Below are positions 23,270 through 30,660 of a stretch of DNA of 39,377 bases, piece by piece. The position numbers were made by a program, and so were the translations under genes. Each line of letters begins with the position of its first letter. The first letter of the stretch is position 1. The notes beneath the pieces are model-generated. The model made no database searches, was not told the origin of the DNA, and saw only the letters and a list, made by a program, of their open reading frames with translations. The stretch comes from a virus. The stretch covers positions 1 through 39,377 of the IMG/VR virus record IMGVR_UViG_3300044691_000063. One strand, given 5' to 3'.

Positions 23270-24080
23270 CCCACGGATAGTTAGATTAAGTATCGAAGTC
23301 AATGGGCAAATCAAAACCTATGACGGCCTTGCTATATCCGCGAACGGTACAAAATTCGCTAATCCAAATCAGAATGAAGCCGAGATTACCATATACAATT
23401 TAGATAGAAGAACACAAGACTATATTCTAACTGAAACTTCGCCCTATAATTTTAATAGAACACCTAAAATTATACGACTTGAAGCTGGGAGGGTAAGTTA
23501 TGGAGTATCTCTTATTTACAGCGGTAATGTTGTTAGCTCTAAACCCTCCCAGCCCCCCGACATTGGGGTGACGATGAAATGCTTAACTGGCAATTTTTAC
23601 AAAGGGCGTATGGTATCTAATGGTATGGCTGGTTCAGTACCACTTTCAGTTATAGCGAATAGGGTGGCTACCGACTTAAATACCAGTTTAATTTTTCAGA
23701 CAACAGATAAAAATATTGCTAATTACTCGTACACGGGCGCAGCACTTAAACAAGTTGATCACTTAGCGTCGGTGGGAAATATTAATGCGTATGTGGATAA
23801 TGCAACCCTCGTTCTAAAAACGATGGGGCTACCATTAAGTAATACTACCCGCGTGCTAAGTTCTGAAACCGGCATGATTGGTATTCCAGAGATAACCGAA
23901 CGCGGAGTTAAGGTTAAATTTCTATTAGATAATAGAACAGCTTTAGGCGGCGGGATGCAAATTATTAGTTCGGTTTATCCTGCGGCCAATGGTAATTATG
24001 TCATTTACAAACTCGGTTTTGAAATAGCCAATCGTGACACACCTTTTTATTATGTTGCCGAAGGATTACGAAGACTATGA
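23256..24080 (+). CDS. Baseplate hub protein, 274 aa
   Basis: LDPRIVRLSIEVNGQIKTYD, GTKFANPNQNEAEITIYNLD, RVSYGVSLIYSGNVVSSKPS and IPEITERGVKVKFLLDNRT are typical of the hub proteins that connect tube and spike in myoviruses with DUF3383 sheaths. The end, GNYVIYKLGFEIANRDTPFY, is also family-like. It forms the central ring from which the gp138-like spike extends. Inside the gene is an unusual 11-bp perfect inverted repeat (23484-23494/23543-23553). Confidence 0.8.
   Translation: MQELDPRIVRLSIEVNGQIKTYDGLAISANGTKFANPNQNEAEITIYNLDRRTQDYILTETSPYNFNRTPKIIRLEAGRVSYGVSLIYSGNVVSSKPSQPPDIGVTMKCLTGNFYKGRMVSNGMAGSVPLSVIANRVATDLNTSLIFQTTDKNIANYSYTGAALKQVDHLASVGNINAYVDNATLVLKTMGLPLSNTTRVLSSETGMIGIPEITERGVKVKFLLDNRTALGGGMQIISSVYPAANGNYVIYKLGFEIANRDTPFYYVAEGLRRL
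23484..23553. repeat. 11-bp inverted repeat inside the hub gene
   Basis: GCTGGGAGGGT (23484-23494) is an exact reverse complement of ACCCTCCCAGC (23543-23553), separated by 48 nt. Both lie in coding sequence. At 11 GC-rich pairs the stem would be very stable in mRNA. Confidence 0.8.
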
Positions 24081-24751
24081 ATAGTGGCGGCAATACACCT
24101 TCAATTGATCCAGCCGATGAAGACAGTCTTACCGGCGCGTTCCGTTTCATCCTAAATAAAATGCTACAAGACGTAAATGGGATGCTACCGGCTAGGGTGA
24201 TTTCTTACGATAGAACGACTAACCGCGCACAAGTGCAACCAATGATTGCAGTTTTAACCACGGATAATTCCCAAATATCTCGCGCCCCCATTGCCAGCGT
24301 TCCGGTTCTTAACTTAGGGGGAGGCGGAATACTTATAAATTTTAAAATAATACCCGGTGACTTAGGGTGGATATTGGCAAACGATCGCGACATATCATTA
24401 TTTTTACAGTCCTATGGTGAATCGAAACCTAATACAAATCGAAAGAATAATTTTTCTGATAGCTTGTTTATTCCGCACGTTATGACGAACTATACTATCG
24501 TTGACGACAATGAATTAATGGTCATCCAGAATTTAGACGGTACGGTACGGATTGGGATATTGACTGATAGAGTTAGAATAACCGCGCCAACCGGTCTTGA
24601 AGTTGTTGGGCCTTTAGCGGCCACGGGGGGCATAACCGTAACTGGCGGTAGCGGATTCCAAGTTACTGGTGATTTTAATATGACGGGGCAAATGCACGTC
24701 TCTGGTAATATTACAGCGTCCGGCGATATTACGCCGCACATACCGCCATAG
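24077..24751 (+). CDS. Baseplate spike / central puncturing protein (gp138-like), 224 aa
   Basis: Residues 40-125 (ARVISYDRTTNRAQVQPMIA, ASVPVLNLGGGGILINFKII, PGDLGWILANDRDISLFLQS) match the N-terminal OB-fold of gp138/gpV-like spike proteins. The last 60 residues form short repeats of Gly-Thr-Ile type (VVGPLAATGGITVTGGSG and GNITASGDI), a beta-helix needle. It ends DITPHIPP rather than the common HTH/THSG metal-binding tip, so iron-tip ligands are not obvious. It pierces the outer membrane. Confidence 0.85.
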   Translation: MNSGGNTPSIDPADEDSLTGAFRFILNKMLQDVNGMLPARVISYDRTTNRAQVQPMIAVLTTDNSQISRAPIASVPVLNLGGGGILINFKIIPGDLGWILANDRDISLFLQSYGESKPNTNRKNNFSDSLFIPHVMTNYTIVDDNELMVIQNLDGTVRIGILTDRVRITAPTGLEVVGPLAATGGITVTGGSGFQVTGDFNMTGQMHVSGNITASGDITPHIPP

Positions 24752-24758
24752 GAAGAAT

Positions 24759-25106
24759 ATGACTCAAACATTTTCGGTTAATAGTGATAACGACCTTTTT
24801 CTAGGTATCGACGGGAATATTTCGATAAGCTATGGCATACAAGCCGTTCTCGAAAATTGCGCTCATATTGTTAAGGTACGGTTAGGCGAAGTCGCTTTAA
24901 ATACCGACCAAGGCATACCGTATTTTGAGGTGGTGTGGAATGGAGTACCAAATTTAATTCAATTCGAATCGGCGGTAAGAAGCGCACTATTGCAAATTGA
25001 CGGAGTGATAGAAGTCGTTTCTTTTAGAACGTCAATTGTAGATGATGCACTAACCTATGTCGCAGTTATTCGCACAATTTATGGTGAAGGTACAATAAAT
25101 GGCTGA
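24759..25106 (+). CDS. Baseplate wedge protein, gp25-like, 115 aa
   Basis: DLFLGIDGNISISYGIQAVL, ENCAHIVKVRLGEVALNTDQ, GIPYFEVVWNGVPNLIQFE and ...SALLQIDGVIEVVSF are characteristic of phage gp25/lysozyme-like wedge proteins of the shorter-tail myoviruses. It joins the baseplate wedge to the sheath. It sits immediately before the J protein, the usual order, and overlaps it by 8 nt. Confidence 0.82.
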   Translation: MTQTFSVNSDNDLFLGIDGNISISYGIQAVLENCAHIVKVRLGEVALNTDQGIPYFEVVWNGVPNLIQFESAVRSALLQIDGVIEVVSFRTSIVDDALTYVAVIRTIYGEGTING

Positions 25107-26295
25107 TTACTTATACATAAACAACACCGGGGTAATTGTTCCGAATACGGGCGATATCCTTTCGGAAGTGCAAGGCGAGTATAAACTAGCTTTCGGTGAT
25201 GATTTATCGATAGACCCATCAACCCCACAGGGGGTTTTAATTAATGCCGAAGCTTTGGCACGTGCGATAGTCGTTAGAAACAATGCGGCTTTAGCTAATC
25301 AAATTAACCCTAATATTGCCGGGGGCGTATTTCTCGACGCCATATTGGCTCTAACGGGTGCTGAAAGAAACCCCGCAGTACATACGACCGTTACGGCAAC
25401 TTTAACCGGCGTAGCTGGCACGATAGTACCTATCGGGTCTCAAGCTAGAGATACCGTTAATAACGCGATTTTTGAATCATTAAGTACCGTTACTTTAACC
25501 GGAGGTACAGCCTCAGTTGTATTTAGGGCTTTATTACCGGGAGCAACCACGGTCGCGATTGCCACTTTAACTCAAATCGTGACGGCCGTTCTGGGTTGGG
25601 AAACTGTTTCAAATCCAGCCATAGGCACGCCCGGCACGGCTGAACAATCGGATGCTTCTGCACGGGCTTTACGAAAAGTAACCCTAGCTTCGCAAGGGTC
25701 ATCCCTACCGGAAGCTATTATCTCGGCCGTATATGAAGTCGAGGGCGTTACGAGTTTATCCTTTAGAGAAAATTATACTGATTCAAATATAATCATAGAT
25801 ACGATTACTTTACTTCCACATTCCATTTATTTATGCGTGAATGGGGGTGATGATGAAGAGGTGGCGACCGCCATATTGAGCAAGAAAAGTGGAGGTTGTA
25901 ATTACAATGGTTCAACAGTTATTGACGTGTACGAACCATTCAGTATGCAAACCTACCCAGTAAAATTTGATCGCCCTACGCCTATTCCGTTTTTAGTAAG
26001 AGCAACCGTTAGCGCAGATGTTTCTATCGAAGATCCGCAATCAGCGGTAGTTGATGCTATTTTAAAATATGCCGCTGGCGAAATCAGTGGTGAACCCGGA
26101 TTGATTGTCGGCAACCCTGTTTCATGCTTTGAATTAGCCGGTGCAGTCACGGCTTTATATCCGGGAATATTTGTACATAATATGGAAACGGCGACCAATT
26201 TAGTAACGCCGGTTTACAGTAATGCAGAGATTGCAGTCGCTATAAATAAAATAGCTACTGTAGACGCTGGTTCAATTACGGTGGTGATTACTTAA
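25099..26295 (+). CDS. Baseplate assembly protein J-like, 398 aa
   Basis: NTGDILSEVQGEYKLAFGDD, LSIDPSTPQGVLINAEALAR and GGVFLDAILALTGAERNPA open a typical J-like protein. The centre carries 'GTVIP.GS.A.....' (AGTIVPIGSQARDT) and GTAEQSDASARALRKVTLAS ('G...ESD...R.R'), then a second domain near ICVNGG and IPFLVRATV. J forms the wedge periphery that triggers sheath contraction. Confidence 0.9.
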   Translation: MADYLYINNTGVIVPNTGDILSEVQGEYKLAFGDDLSIDPSTPQGVLINAEALARAIVVRNNAALANQINPNIAGGVFLDAILALTGAERNPAVHTTVTATLTGVAGTIVPIGSQARDTVNNAIFESLSTVTLTGGTASVVFRALLPGATTVAIATLTQIVTAVLGWETVSNPAIGTPGTAEQSDASARALRKVTLASQGSSLPEAIISAVYEVEGVTSLSFRENYTDSNIIIDTITLLPHSIYLCVNGGDDEEVATAILSKKSGGCNYNGSTVIDVYEPFSMQTYPVKFDRPTPIPFLVRATVSADVSIEDPQSAVVDAILKYAAGEISGEPGLIVGNPVSCFELAGAVTALYPGIFVHNMETATNLVTPVYSNAEIAVAINKIATVDAGSITVVIT

Positions 26296-27035
26296 TGAAA
26301 ATACAAGAGTTCGATTATTCAGTTAATCTAATGCAAGCCTTGTTATGGCAGTATAACGAGGCGGCGCGATTACAACTTTTGTTATCGCAAAAAAACTTTT
26401 GGTATTCGGTTGATCAACAACAGTTTTGGGAAGACTGGTACGTTAATGTATTCGATTTACGAACCGCCAATTTATTCGGTTTAGCGGTATGGTCTTACAT
26501 TCTCAATATTCCGTTGTTTGTGGAATTTACCCCCGATCCAATGGGAAAACCGATATGGGGTTTTAATGAAATTGATGGGTCATTCCCAACGTATATAAAC
26601 AGCTATCAAAACTTTCAAAATGGTAATTTCACGACTCGCCATAGTGTCGTTACTTTAACGATTGAAGAACAACGATTATTATTACGATTACGATATTATC
26701 AATTGGTATCCCGTGGGGCTACACCCGATACGAATGAATTCTTAAGTGTTTTATTTGCGTCATATCCGAAAATGTATCCGGCTTATGGGATAGCCTACGT
26801 ATTAGATGGTTTGGACATGACTATTACGTATGTATTTAATTTTAATTTGTCTCAAGCTTTCCGTTATATTTTTCAATATTATGATGTGTTACCGAGGCCG
26901 GCAGGTGTTAAAGTTAAATACATAATATTAACTGGCGAAATTTGGGGTTTTAACGAGATCGATGGAGCATTCCCAAATTACATTAATATCAACAACAACT
27001 TTGAGAATAGCGATTTTATTCCTGAATTTCTTTAG
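26295..27035 (+). CDS. DUF2612-like baseplate/tail protein, 246 aa
   Basis: The protein follows the J-like gene, the position of gpI/DUF2612 proteins that link wedge and fibres. It contains two similar segments, WGFNEIDGSFPTYIN (about residues 89-103) and WGFNEIDGAFPNYIN near the end, framing a helical middle (EEQRLLLRLRYYQLVSRGATPDTNEFLSVL) with the family's 'R...L....Rga.ps...in..L'. The repeated box may be a duplicated fibre-binding or wedge-binding element. No enzyme motif. Confidence 0.78.
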   Translation: MKIQEFDYSVNLMQALLWQYNEAARLQLLLSQKNFWYSVDQQQFWEDWYVNVFDLRTANLFGLAVWSYILNIPLFVEFTPDPMGKPIWGFNEIDGSFPTYINSYQNFQNGNFTTRHSVVTLTIEEQRLLLRLRYYQLVSRGATPDTNEFLSVLFASYPKMYPAYGIAYVLDGLDMTITYVFNFNLSQAFRYIFQYYDVLPRPAGVKVKYIILTGEIWGFNEIDGAFPNYININNNFENSDFIPEFL

Positions 27036-27044
27036 GGGGCTAAC

Positions 27045-27911
27045 ATGGTTAAATATTTTTTAAATCCTTTTGCAACATCGGGAGACAAAACCGCTATTCC
27101 TGACGCAGTGCAGGTAAGCGGAAGCGTTAGTTATGCGTCCGGTTGGGGTCTCGATTATCAAAAGAATTTAGCTACTGATCCAACATCAAAACCAGTTCCA
27201 CGGTCGCAAACCAATCAGTTGATGTACGACATTACGACCAATATTCAGCAATATCAGCAACACGGCGTACCGGAATTTATTACAACGGCCGATAATGGCG
27301 GCGTAGCCTTCCCGTATTCTAAGTATGCGATTGTTCGTTATGACAGCAGTGGTGTTGGAACCGATTATAAATTATATCAATCCTTGGTTGATAGCAATTC
27401 CACGCTCCCTACGAATACAACTAATTGGCGCTGGTTAGACCCAGACTCCGAACAAGTTCCAGCCGGTACAATGATTGATTTTTGCGGAACAACTAAGCCA
27501 GCCGGTTATTTAAAATGCGATGGTACAGAGGGTACAGCCGGTGCAGTAAGTCGAACAACCTACGCTAAACTATTCGCAGTGATCGGCACGACATGGGGGC
27601 CGGGTGATGGTTCTACTACTTTTGATTTACCAGACTTTACCCGAAGTGTTGCAATGGGAGCGGGCGGTACAGCTTCTCCAATTATCGGTAATACTGTTGG
27701 TAGTTATGGTGGTTCCGAAGACCCTACGCTTGTACAACATTCACATACTGTACATTACCGATCCGATACAGGCGCTACGCATGGCGTACCTGCCGCCGAC
27801 GCCGCGGGTTCCACCGATGTCGCCGTAAACACTGATAATTCAGGTGATGCGTCGCCAACCGGTAAGAATATTCCACCTTCCGGTGTAACTTTGAAATGTA
27901 TCAAGTATTAA
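27045..27911 (+). CDS. Tail fibre with phage collar domain, 288 aa
   Basis: The N-terminal 130 residues resemble a fibre attachment region. Residues about 140-200 form the tail collar domain: PAGTMIDFCGTTKPAGYLKC DG, then YAKLFAVIGTTWGPGDGSTT and FDLPDFT. This domain is common in short fibres of myoviruses. The C-terminus is a Ser/Thr-rich ending with PPSGVTLKCIKY. This is a second receptor-binding element, in the usual place, in contrast to the fibres between the terminase genes. Confidence 0.85.
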   Translation: MVKYFLNPFATSGDKTAIPDAVQVSGSVSYASGWGLDYQKNLATDPTSKPVPRSQTNQLMYDITTNIQQYQQHGVPEFITTADNGGVAFPYSKYAIVRYDSSGVGTDYKLYQSLVDSNSTLPTNTTNWRWLDPDSEQVPAGTMIDFCGTTKPAGYLKCDGTEGTAGAVSRTTYAKLFAVIGTTWGPGDGSTTFDLPDFTRSVAMGAGGTASPIIGNTVGSYGGSEDPTLVQHSHTVHYRSDTGATHGVPAADAAGSTDVAVNTDNSGDASPTGKNIPPSGVTLKCIKY

Positions 27912-27914
27912 GCT

Positions 27915-28397
27915 ATGTCAATATTTGAGATTTCAGCAAAATTAACTATGGCCGCCGAGGGCGGCTATGGTAATTCGTCTAACGATTTGGGAGGCGAAAC
28001 TAATTTTGGTATTTCTAAAAGACAGTATCCCCATTTAAACATTCGAACATTAACTCAACTTCAAGCACTAGAAATTTATAAAGTGGATTTCTGGAATACA
28101 TTTCGTATAGGCGAAATAGAAAATCAATCTATCGCAAATCAAGTATTCGATATGTTCTTTAATATGGATAGTGCCAAAGCCGCAAAATGCGTTCAAAGAG
28201 CGGTTTGCCGTTTGGTTAAAGTCGAAATCGACGGAGTTATGGGAAGTGAAACTCTGAAAGCAATCAACCTCGTGGAGTCAATCCCGTTATTAGACGCTAT
28301 TCGAGTCGAACGAATGGGGCATTATTTACAACGAGTAGTAGACAATAAGTCGCAATCAACCAATCTAACATCTTGGTTAAAAAGGACGTTAACGTGA
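27915..28397 (+). CDS. Endolysin, GH108 muramidase type, 160 aa
   Basis: LTMAAEGGYGNSSNDLGGET (E15 as the likely catalytic acid) with NFGISKRQYP matches the GH108 N-terminus 'EGG.snd..D.GG.T..GIs'. The later DFWNTFRIGEI and QVFDMFFNMDSAKAAKCVQR, then IDGVMGSETLKAINLV, match the family's second, peptidoglycan-binding-like part. It hydrolyses peptidoglycan glycan strands in the periplasm after holin action. No signal peptide or SAR segment is evident. Confidence 0.9.
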   Translation: MSIFEISAKLTMAAEGGYGNSSNDLGGETNFGISKRQYPHLNIRTLTQLQALEIYKVDFWNTFRIGEIENQSIANQVFDMFFNMDSAKAAKCVQRAVCRLVKVEIDGVMGSETLKAINLVESIPLLDAIRVERMGHYLQRVVDNKSQSTNLTSWLKRTLT

Positions 28398-28615
28398 TGA
28401 GTAAGTTTGTAAAAGATATGTTAACCGATATTAATAATGAAAATTATGATGTAGCAAGAGTTCTATGCTTATTAAGTTTTACTATCTATTTTCTCTTAGC
28501 AATTTTAGATGTTGTTTTTTCTCGCCATTCTTGGTCGGCTATGGATTTTGCGGGAGGAATAGGAACAATGGCCGTAGGTTTTGGGATTAACTTTAAATTG
28601 GCGCAACCTAAATGA
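28397..28615 (+). CDS. Holin-like membrane protein, 72 aa
   Basis: I use ATG 28397, which overlaps the endolysin stop, rather than an upstream TTG. The first 22 residues are polar, then two hydrophobic segments (VLCLLSFTIYFLLAILDVVF and FAGGIGTMAVGFGINF) suggest a two-pass inner-membrane protein. Proteins of this layout (ENYDVARVL...) occur beside phage endolysins and are usually called holins. It would open the membrane for the endolysin. Activity is unproven. Confidence 0.72.
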   Translation: MSKFVKDMLTDINNENYDVARVLCLLSFTIYFLLAILDVVFSRHSWSAMDFAGGIGTMAVGFGINFKLAQPK

Positions 28616-28716
28616 CTTTTAAAATGATCGCATATCATGTTGCTTTCGGGGTTCCTTTCTTATTTTTTCTATACCAACTTTGCTATTTTAAGCACAGACC
28701 AAGGATTCGTATATGA
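28612..28716 (+). CDS. Tiny membrane protein in lysis cassette, 34 aa
   Basis: A 34-residue gene overlaps both neighbours with ATGA junctions (28612-28615 and 28713-28716), which is strong support for its reality. After MTFKM comes a hydrophobic stretch IAYHVAFGVPFLFFLYQLCY followed by a basic tail FKHRPRIRI, typical of a single-pass, N-out/C-in protein. It might be an antiholin, pinholin partner or spanin helper. No known family was recognised. Confidence 0.65.
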   Translation: MTFKMIAYHVAFGVPFLFFLYQLCYFKHRPRIRI

Positions 28717-29024
28717 CAATACTAAATTCCATTCTAGCAACCCTAGTTTTAGGGTTTTCTATATTGATTTGGTATTACCGTGATATCGCTGTAACTTACC
28801 AATATCGGATGGAAACATACCAATCCCAAGTTGAAGCTATGAAGAAAGAAGCGACCGCAATGACCCAACGATTCGAAATTGCACGTCAGCAATCCTTAGA
28901 GGAAATGCGACACGTACAGGATAGATCGAAAGAAATCATGGATACGAAAATACCGCCCGATTGCGAATCGGCTATCAAGTTCGGTCGAGACCAAGCCAAA
29001 CGGTTTGCCTCGATAAGTAGATAA
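28713..29024 (+). CDS. Inner-membrane spanin (Rz-like), 103 aa
   Basis: An N-terminal transmembrane helix (residues 4-22, ILNSILATLVLGFSILIWYY) is followed by a periplasmic coiled coil rich in Gln, Glu and Arg (YQSQVEAMKKEATAMTQRFE, QQSLEEMRHVQDRSKEI) and a C-terminal PPDCESAIKFGRDQAKRF. This is the architecture of Rz proteins. It would bind the following lipoprotein and fuse inner and outer membranes in the final step of lysis. AAGGA precedes the ATG. Confidence 0.85.
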   Translation: MTILNSILATLVLGFSILIWYYRDIAVTYQYRMETYQSQVEAMKKEATAMTQRFEIARQQSLEEMRHVQDRSKEIMDTKIPPDCESAIKFGRDQAKRFASISR

Positions 29025-29036
29025 GTATATACTTAT
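29021..29036. repeat. ATAAGTATATACTTAT palindrome
   Basis: A perfect 16-bp palindrome spans the end of the i-spanin gene and the short gap before the o-spanin gene. It contains the AAGTATATACTT core found at 1795 and in the parA leader. Confidence 0.85.
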
Positions 29037-29059
29037 TTCTTTATCTGAGGTTTATCTTA

Positions 29060-29311
29060 ATGTCTAAAAGTATCAACTCAATCATGATGTCTATAGCGGT
29101 CATGATATTAGTCGGTTGTGCTACACAAAAACCAACACCGGTCGTGTACGCACCTCCACATATTGAACTACCGCCAGACCCGATACCGGCCACAAACCGA
29201 ATTACCGACGATTCTATGCCGGCGGAGGTTATGAAATCGTGGGTTTCAACTGCCGTTGACTTTCGCGGCTGGAATGTCGCCGTAAGAAAATTAATAGAAA
29301 ATTCTCGATAA
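29060..29311 (+). CDS. Outer-membrane lipoprotein spanin (Rz1-like), 83 aa
   Basis: A hydrophobic signal (MMSIAVMILVGC) ends in the lipobox LVGC, so the mature lipoprotein starts at Cys20 (LVGCATQK). The next part is proline-rich (PTPVVYAPPHIELPPDPIPA), the signature of Rz1 spanins. It is separate from, not embedded in, the i-spanin gene. It supports a Gram-negative host. Its Shine-Dalgarno (TGAGG) follows the palindromic repeat. Confidence 0.85.
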   Translation: MSKSINSIMMSIAVMILVGCATQKPTPVVYAPPHIELPPDPIPATNRITDDSMPAEVMKSWVSTAVDFRGWNVAVRKLIENSR

Positions 29312-29314
29312 AAT

Positions 29315-29360
29315 AAGTATTTAAGTATATACTTATATCTTTATTTAAGGAAATAAGTAT
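29315..29360. repeat. AAGTAT repeat cluster in front of parA
   Basis: AAGTAT at 29315-29320, 29323-29328 and 29355-29360, plus the inverted ATACTT at 29329-29334, so one full AAGTATATACTT palindrome with flanking direct half-sites. This is the arrangement expected for an operator or centromere bound by a ribbon-helix-helix protein. The last copy ends at the start codon of parA. Confidence 0.7.
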
Positions 29361-30002
29361 ATGATAATATCGATGCTTAATCAAAAGGGCGGAGTAGGAA
29401 AAACAACAATTACGGTTAATCTAGCGTCAGCGTTTAAATCAATGGGCTATAAAGTTCTTTTAGTTGATTCAGACCCGCAAGGTTCGGCTAGAGATTGGCA
29501 CACGAATAACGAAGGGGAAACCCTAGATGTAATAGGGTTAGACCGACCTACCTTAGATAAAGATATTATGCGTTTTAGAAAACAATATGATGTAGTTTTC
29601 ATCGATGGCGCACCACACCTATCTAGCATGGCGACACGTGCAATACTATGTTCTGACATCGTTTTAATTCCAGTACAACCGAGTCCATACGACGTGTGGG
29701 CGAGTAGTGATTTAGTTGAGCTAATCCGTCAACGACGAGAAATAACCGATGGCAAACCCCAAGCAGCATTTGTGATCAGTCGAAAAATTATTAATACTAT
29801 TTTAGGGCGTGAAGTTAGAGACGCTTTAGAAGAATACAACTTACCAGTATTGAATAACGGAACATCGCAAAGAGTAATTTATGCTTCAAGTGCGTCAACC
29901 GGTAAGACTGTTTTAGATTCAGATTGCGAAGCTAAAAGAGAAATAATGGCTTTAGCTTGGGAAGTAAAAGAATTAATGAAATTAGAAGGGTTTAAATTAT
30001 GA
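29361..30002 (+). CDS. parA: ParA/ParF-type partition ATPase, 213 aa
   Basis: The deviant Walker A KGGVGKTT has both signature K9 and K14. VLLVDSDPQGSARDW is the Walker A' region and VVFIDGAPHLSS the Walker B. The length (213 aa) and absence of an N-terminal HTH place it with small type Ib ParA/ParF proteins. These position plasmids on the nucleoid using a small DNA-binding partner. The following RHH gene overlaps by ATGA, giving the usual parA-parB/G order. In a phage this implies low-copy plasmid maintenance. AAGGA is ten bases before the ATG. Confidence 0.92.
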   Translation: MIISMLNQKGGVGKTTITVNLASAFKSMGYKVLLVDSDPQGSARDWHTNNEGETLDVIGLDRPTLDKDIMRFRKQYDVVFIDGAPHLSSMATRAILCSDIVLIPVQPSPYDVWASSDLVELIRQRREITDGKPQAAFVISRKIINTILGREVRDALEEYNLPVLNNGTSQRVIYASSASTGKTVLDSDCEAKREIMALAWEVKELMKLEGFKL

Positions 30003-30217
30003 CATTAAAAGCCAAACCATTTAATAGTAACAAACGAATGGAAAAAATGCAGAATGACATTTCAAATCCGAGGCCGACGAAACTTTTAAATTCGTTGATT
30101 CCTGCCGATTTATTTGAGGAGTTTAAAATAACCGCCATCAAAAATAAAACTACTATGACGGATATTTTAATCGATATGATGACAGAATACGTCGTCAAAA
30201 ACAGAAGCCCGGTTTAA
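29999..30217 (+). CDS. ParG-like ribbon-helix-helix partition partner, 72 aa
   Basis: A 25-residue basic/polar N-terminal tail (LKAKPFNSNKRMEKMQ) is followed by RPTKLLNSLIPADLFEEFKI and AIKNKTTMTDILIDMMTEYV, a ribbon-helix-helix fold (beta strand, two helices). ParG and similar partners have exactly this layout, with the tail stimulating the ParF ATPase and the RHH dimer binding repeated operator/centromere sites. It is coupled to parA by an ATGA overlap. The neighbouring AAGTAT repeats are its natural candidate targets (inference). Confidence 0.82.
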   Translation: MTLKAKPFNSNKRMEKMQNDISNPRPTKLLNSLIPADLFEEFKITAIKNKTTMTDILIDMMTEYVVKNRSPV

Positions 30218-30225
30218 CGGGTTTT
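30208..30225 (+). terminator. Probable terminator of the par operon
   Basis: CCCG (30208-30211) pairs with CGGG (30218-30221) around GTTTAA and is followed by TTTT. The stem is short, and it overlaps the stop codon of the RHH gene. Confidence 0.55.
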
Positions 30226-30229
30226 AACA

Positions 30230-30415
30230 TTAAAAAACTGCAAATTTTCGATTGGTTTCGATTTTACATCTATCACACTTAAATCTATTACTGTAAATGC
30301 TATAAGGGTCTTTTATTAATGACCAAGGCCTATCAACCTCAGTTACCGTATATTTTGAAAGCTCAAACCAACGATGGCCTTTGAAACGGCAGATTATCTT
30401 TCTTATAAATTCCAT
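30230..30415 (-). CDS. Small zinc-motif protein, DUF1660-like, 61 aa
   Basis: The opening FIRKIICRFKGHRW and later NRFKCDRCKIE give C-x-GH and CxxC metal-ligand pairs. This is the pattern of small prophage proteins of the DUF1660 type. The function is unknown; a zinc-stabilised fold is likely. It overlaps the end of the upstream gene by 13 nt. It is the last gene of the leftward unit that starts at the promoter 30632-30660. Confidence 0.7.
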   Translation of the reverse strand: MEFIRKIICRFKGHRWFELSKYTVTEVDRPWSLIKDPYSIYSNRFKCDRCKIETNRKFAVF

Positions 30416-30597
30416 GTTATTTGTTTCTCTCCCACCTTCTTTAAACCAGCATCATGGCCGGTATTGGTTGCTATTCTAATGAAAATTAGGGCTAAATCTT
30501 TCCTGTTTTTAAGAGATTCCATTAACTCTTGCTTCGTACCCCGAGATATTTCTACTGTGCCAGTTTCGTTGCATAACACCATTCTAAAATGATCCAT
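30403..30597 (-). CDS. Unknown small protein, 64 aa
   Basis: ATG 30597 has GGAG eight bases upstream; a GTG three codons earlier would leave no room for it, so the ATG is preferred. The sequence MDHFRMVLCNETGTVEISRG then LMESLKNRKDLALIFIRIAT suggests a small alpha/beta protein. It is the first gene behind a family A promoter, as the response regulator and the 44-aa membrane protein are. No family was recognised. Confidence 0.7.
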   Translation of the reverse strand: MDHFRMVLCNETGTVEISRGTKQELMESLKNRKDLALIFIRIATNTGHDAGLKKVGEKQITWNL

Positions 30598-30631
30598 CTT
30601 AATCACTCCATGAGTAAGAAAACCAAATAAT

Positions 30632-30660
30632 AATGTAGTTAATTAACTATAGTTTGTCAA
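30632..30660 (-). promoter_or_regulatory. Leftward promoter with family A operator
   Basis: Minus strand: -35 TTGACA (30660-30655), 17-bp spacer, -10 TACATT (30637-30632). AACTATAGTT (30645-30654) sits right after the -35 as in the other two copies. It drives the two small genes at 30230-30597. Confidence 0.82.
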
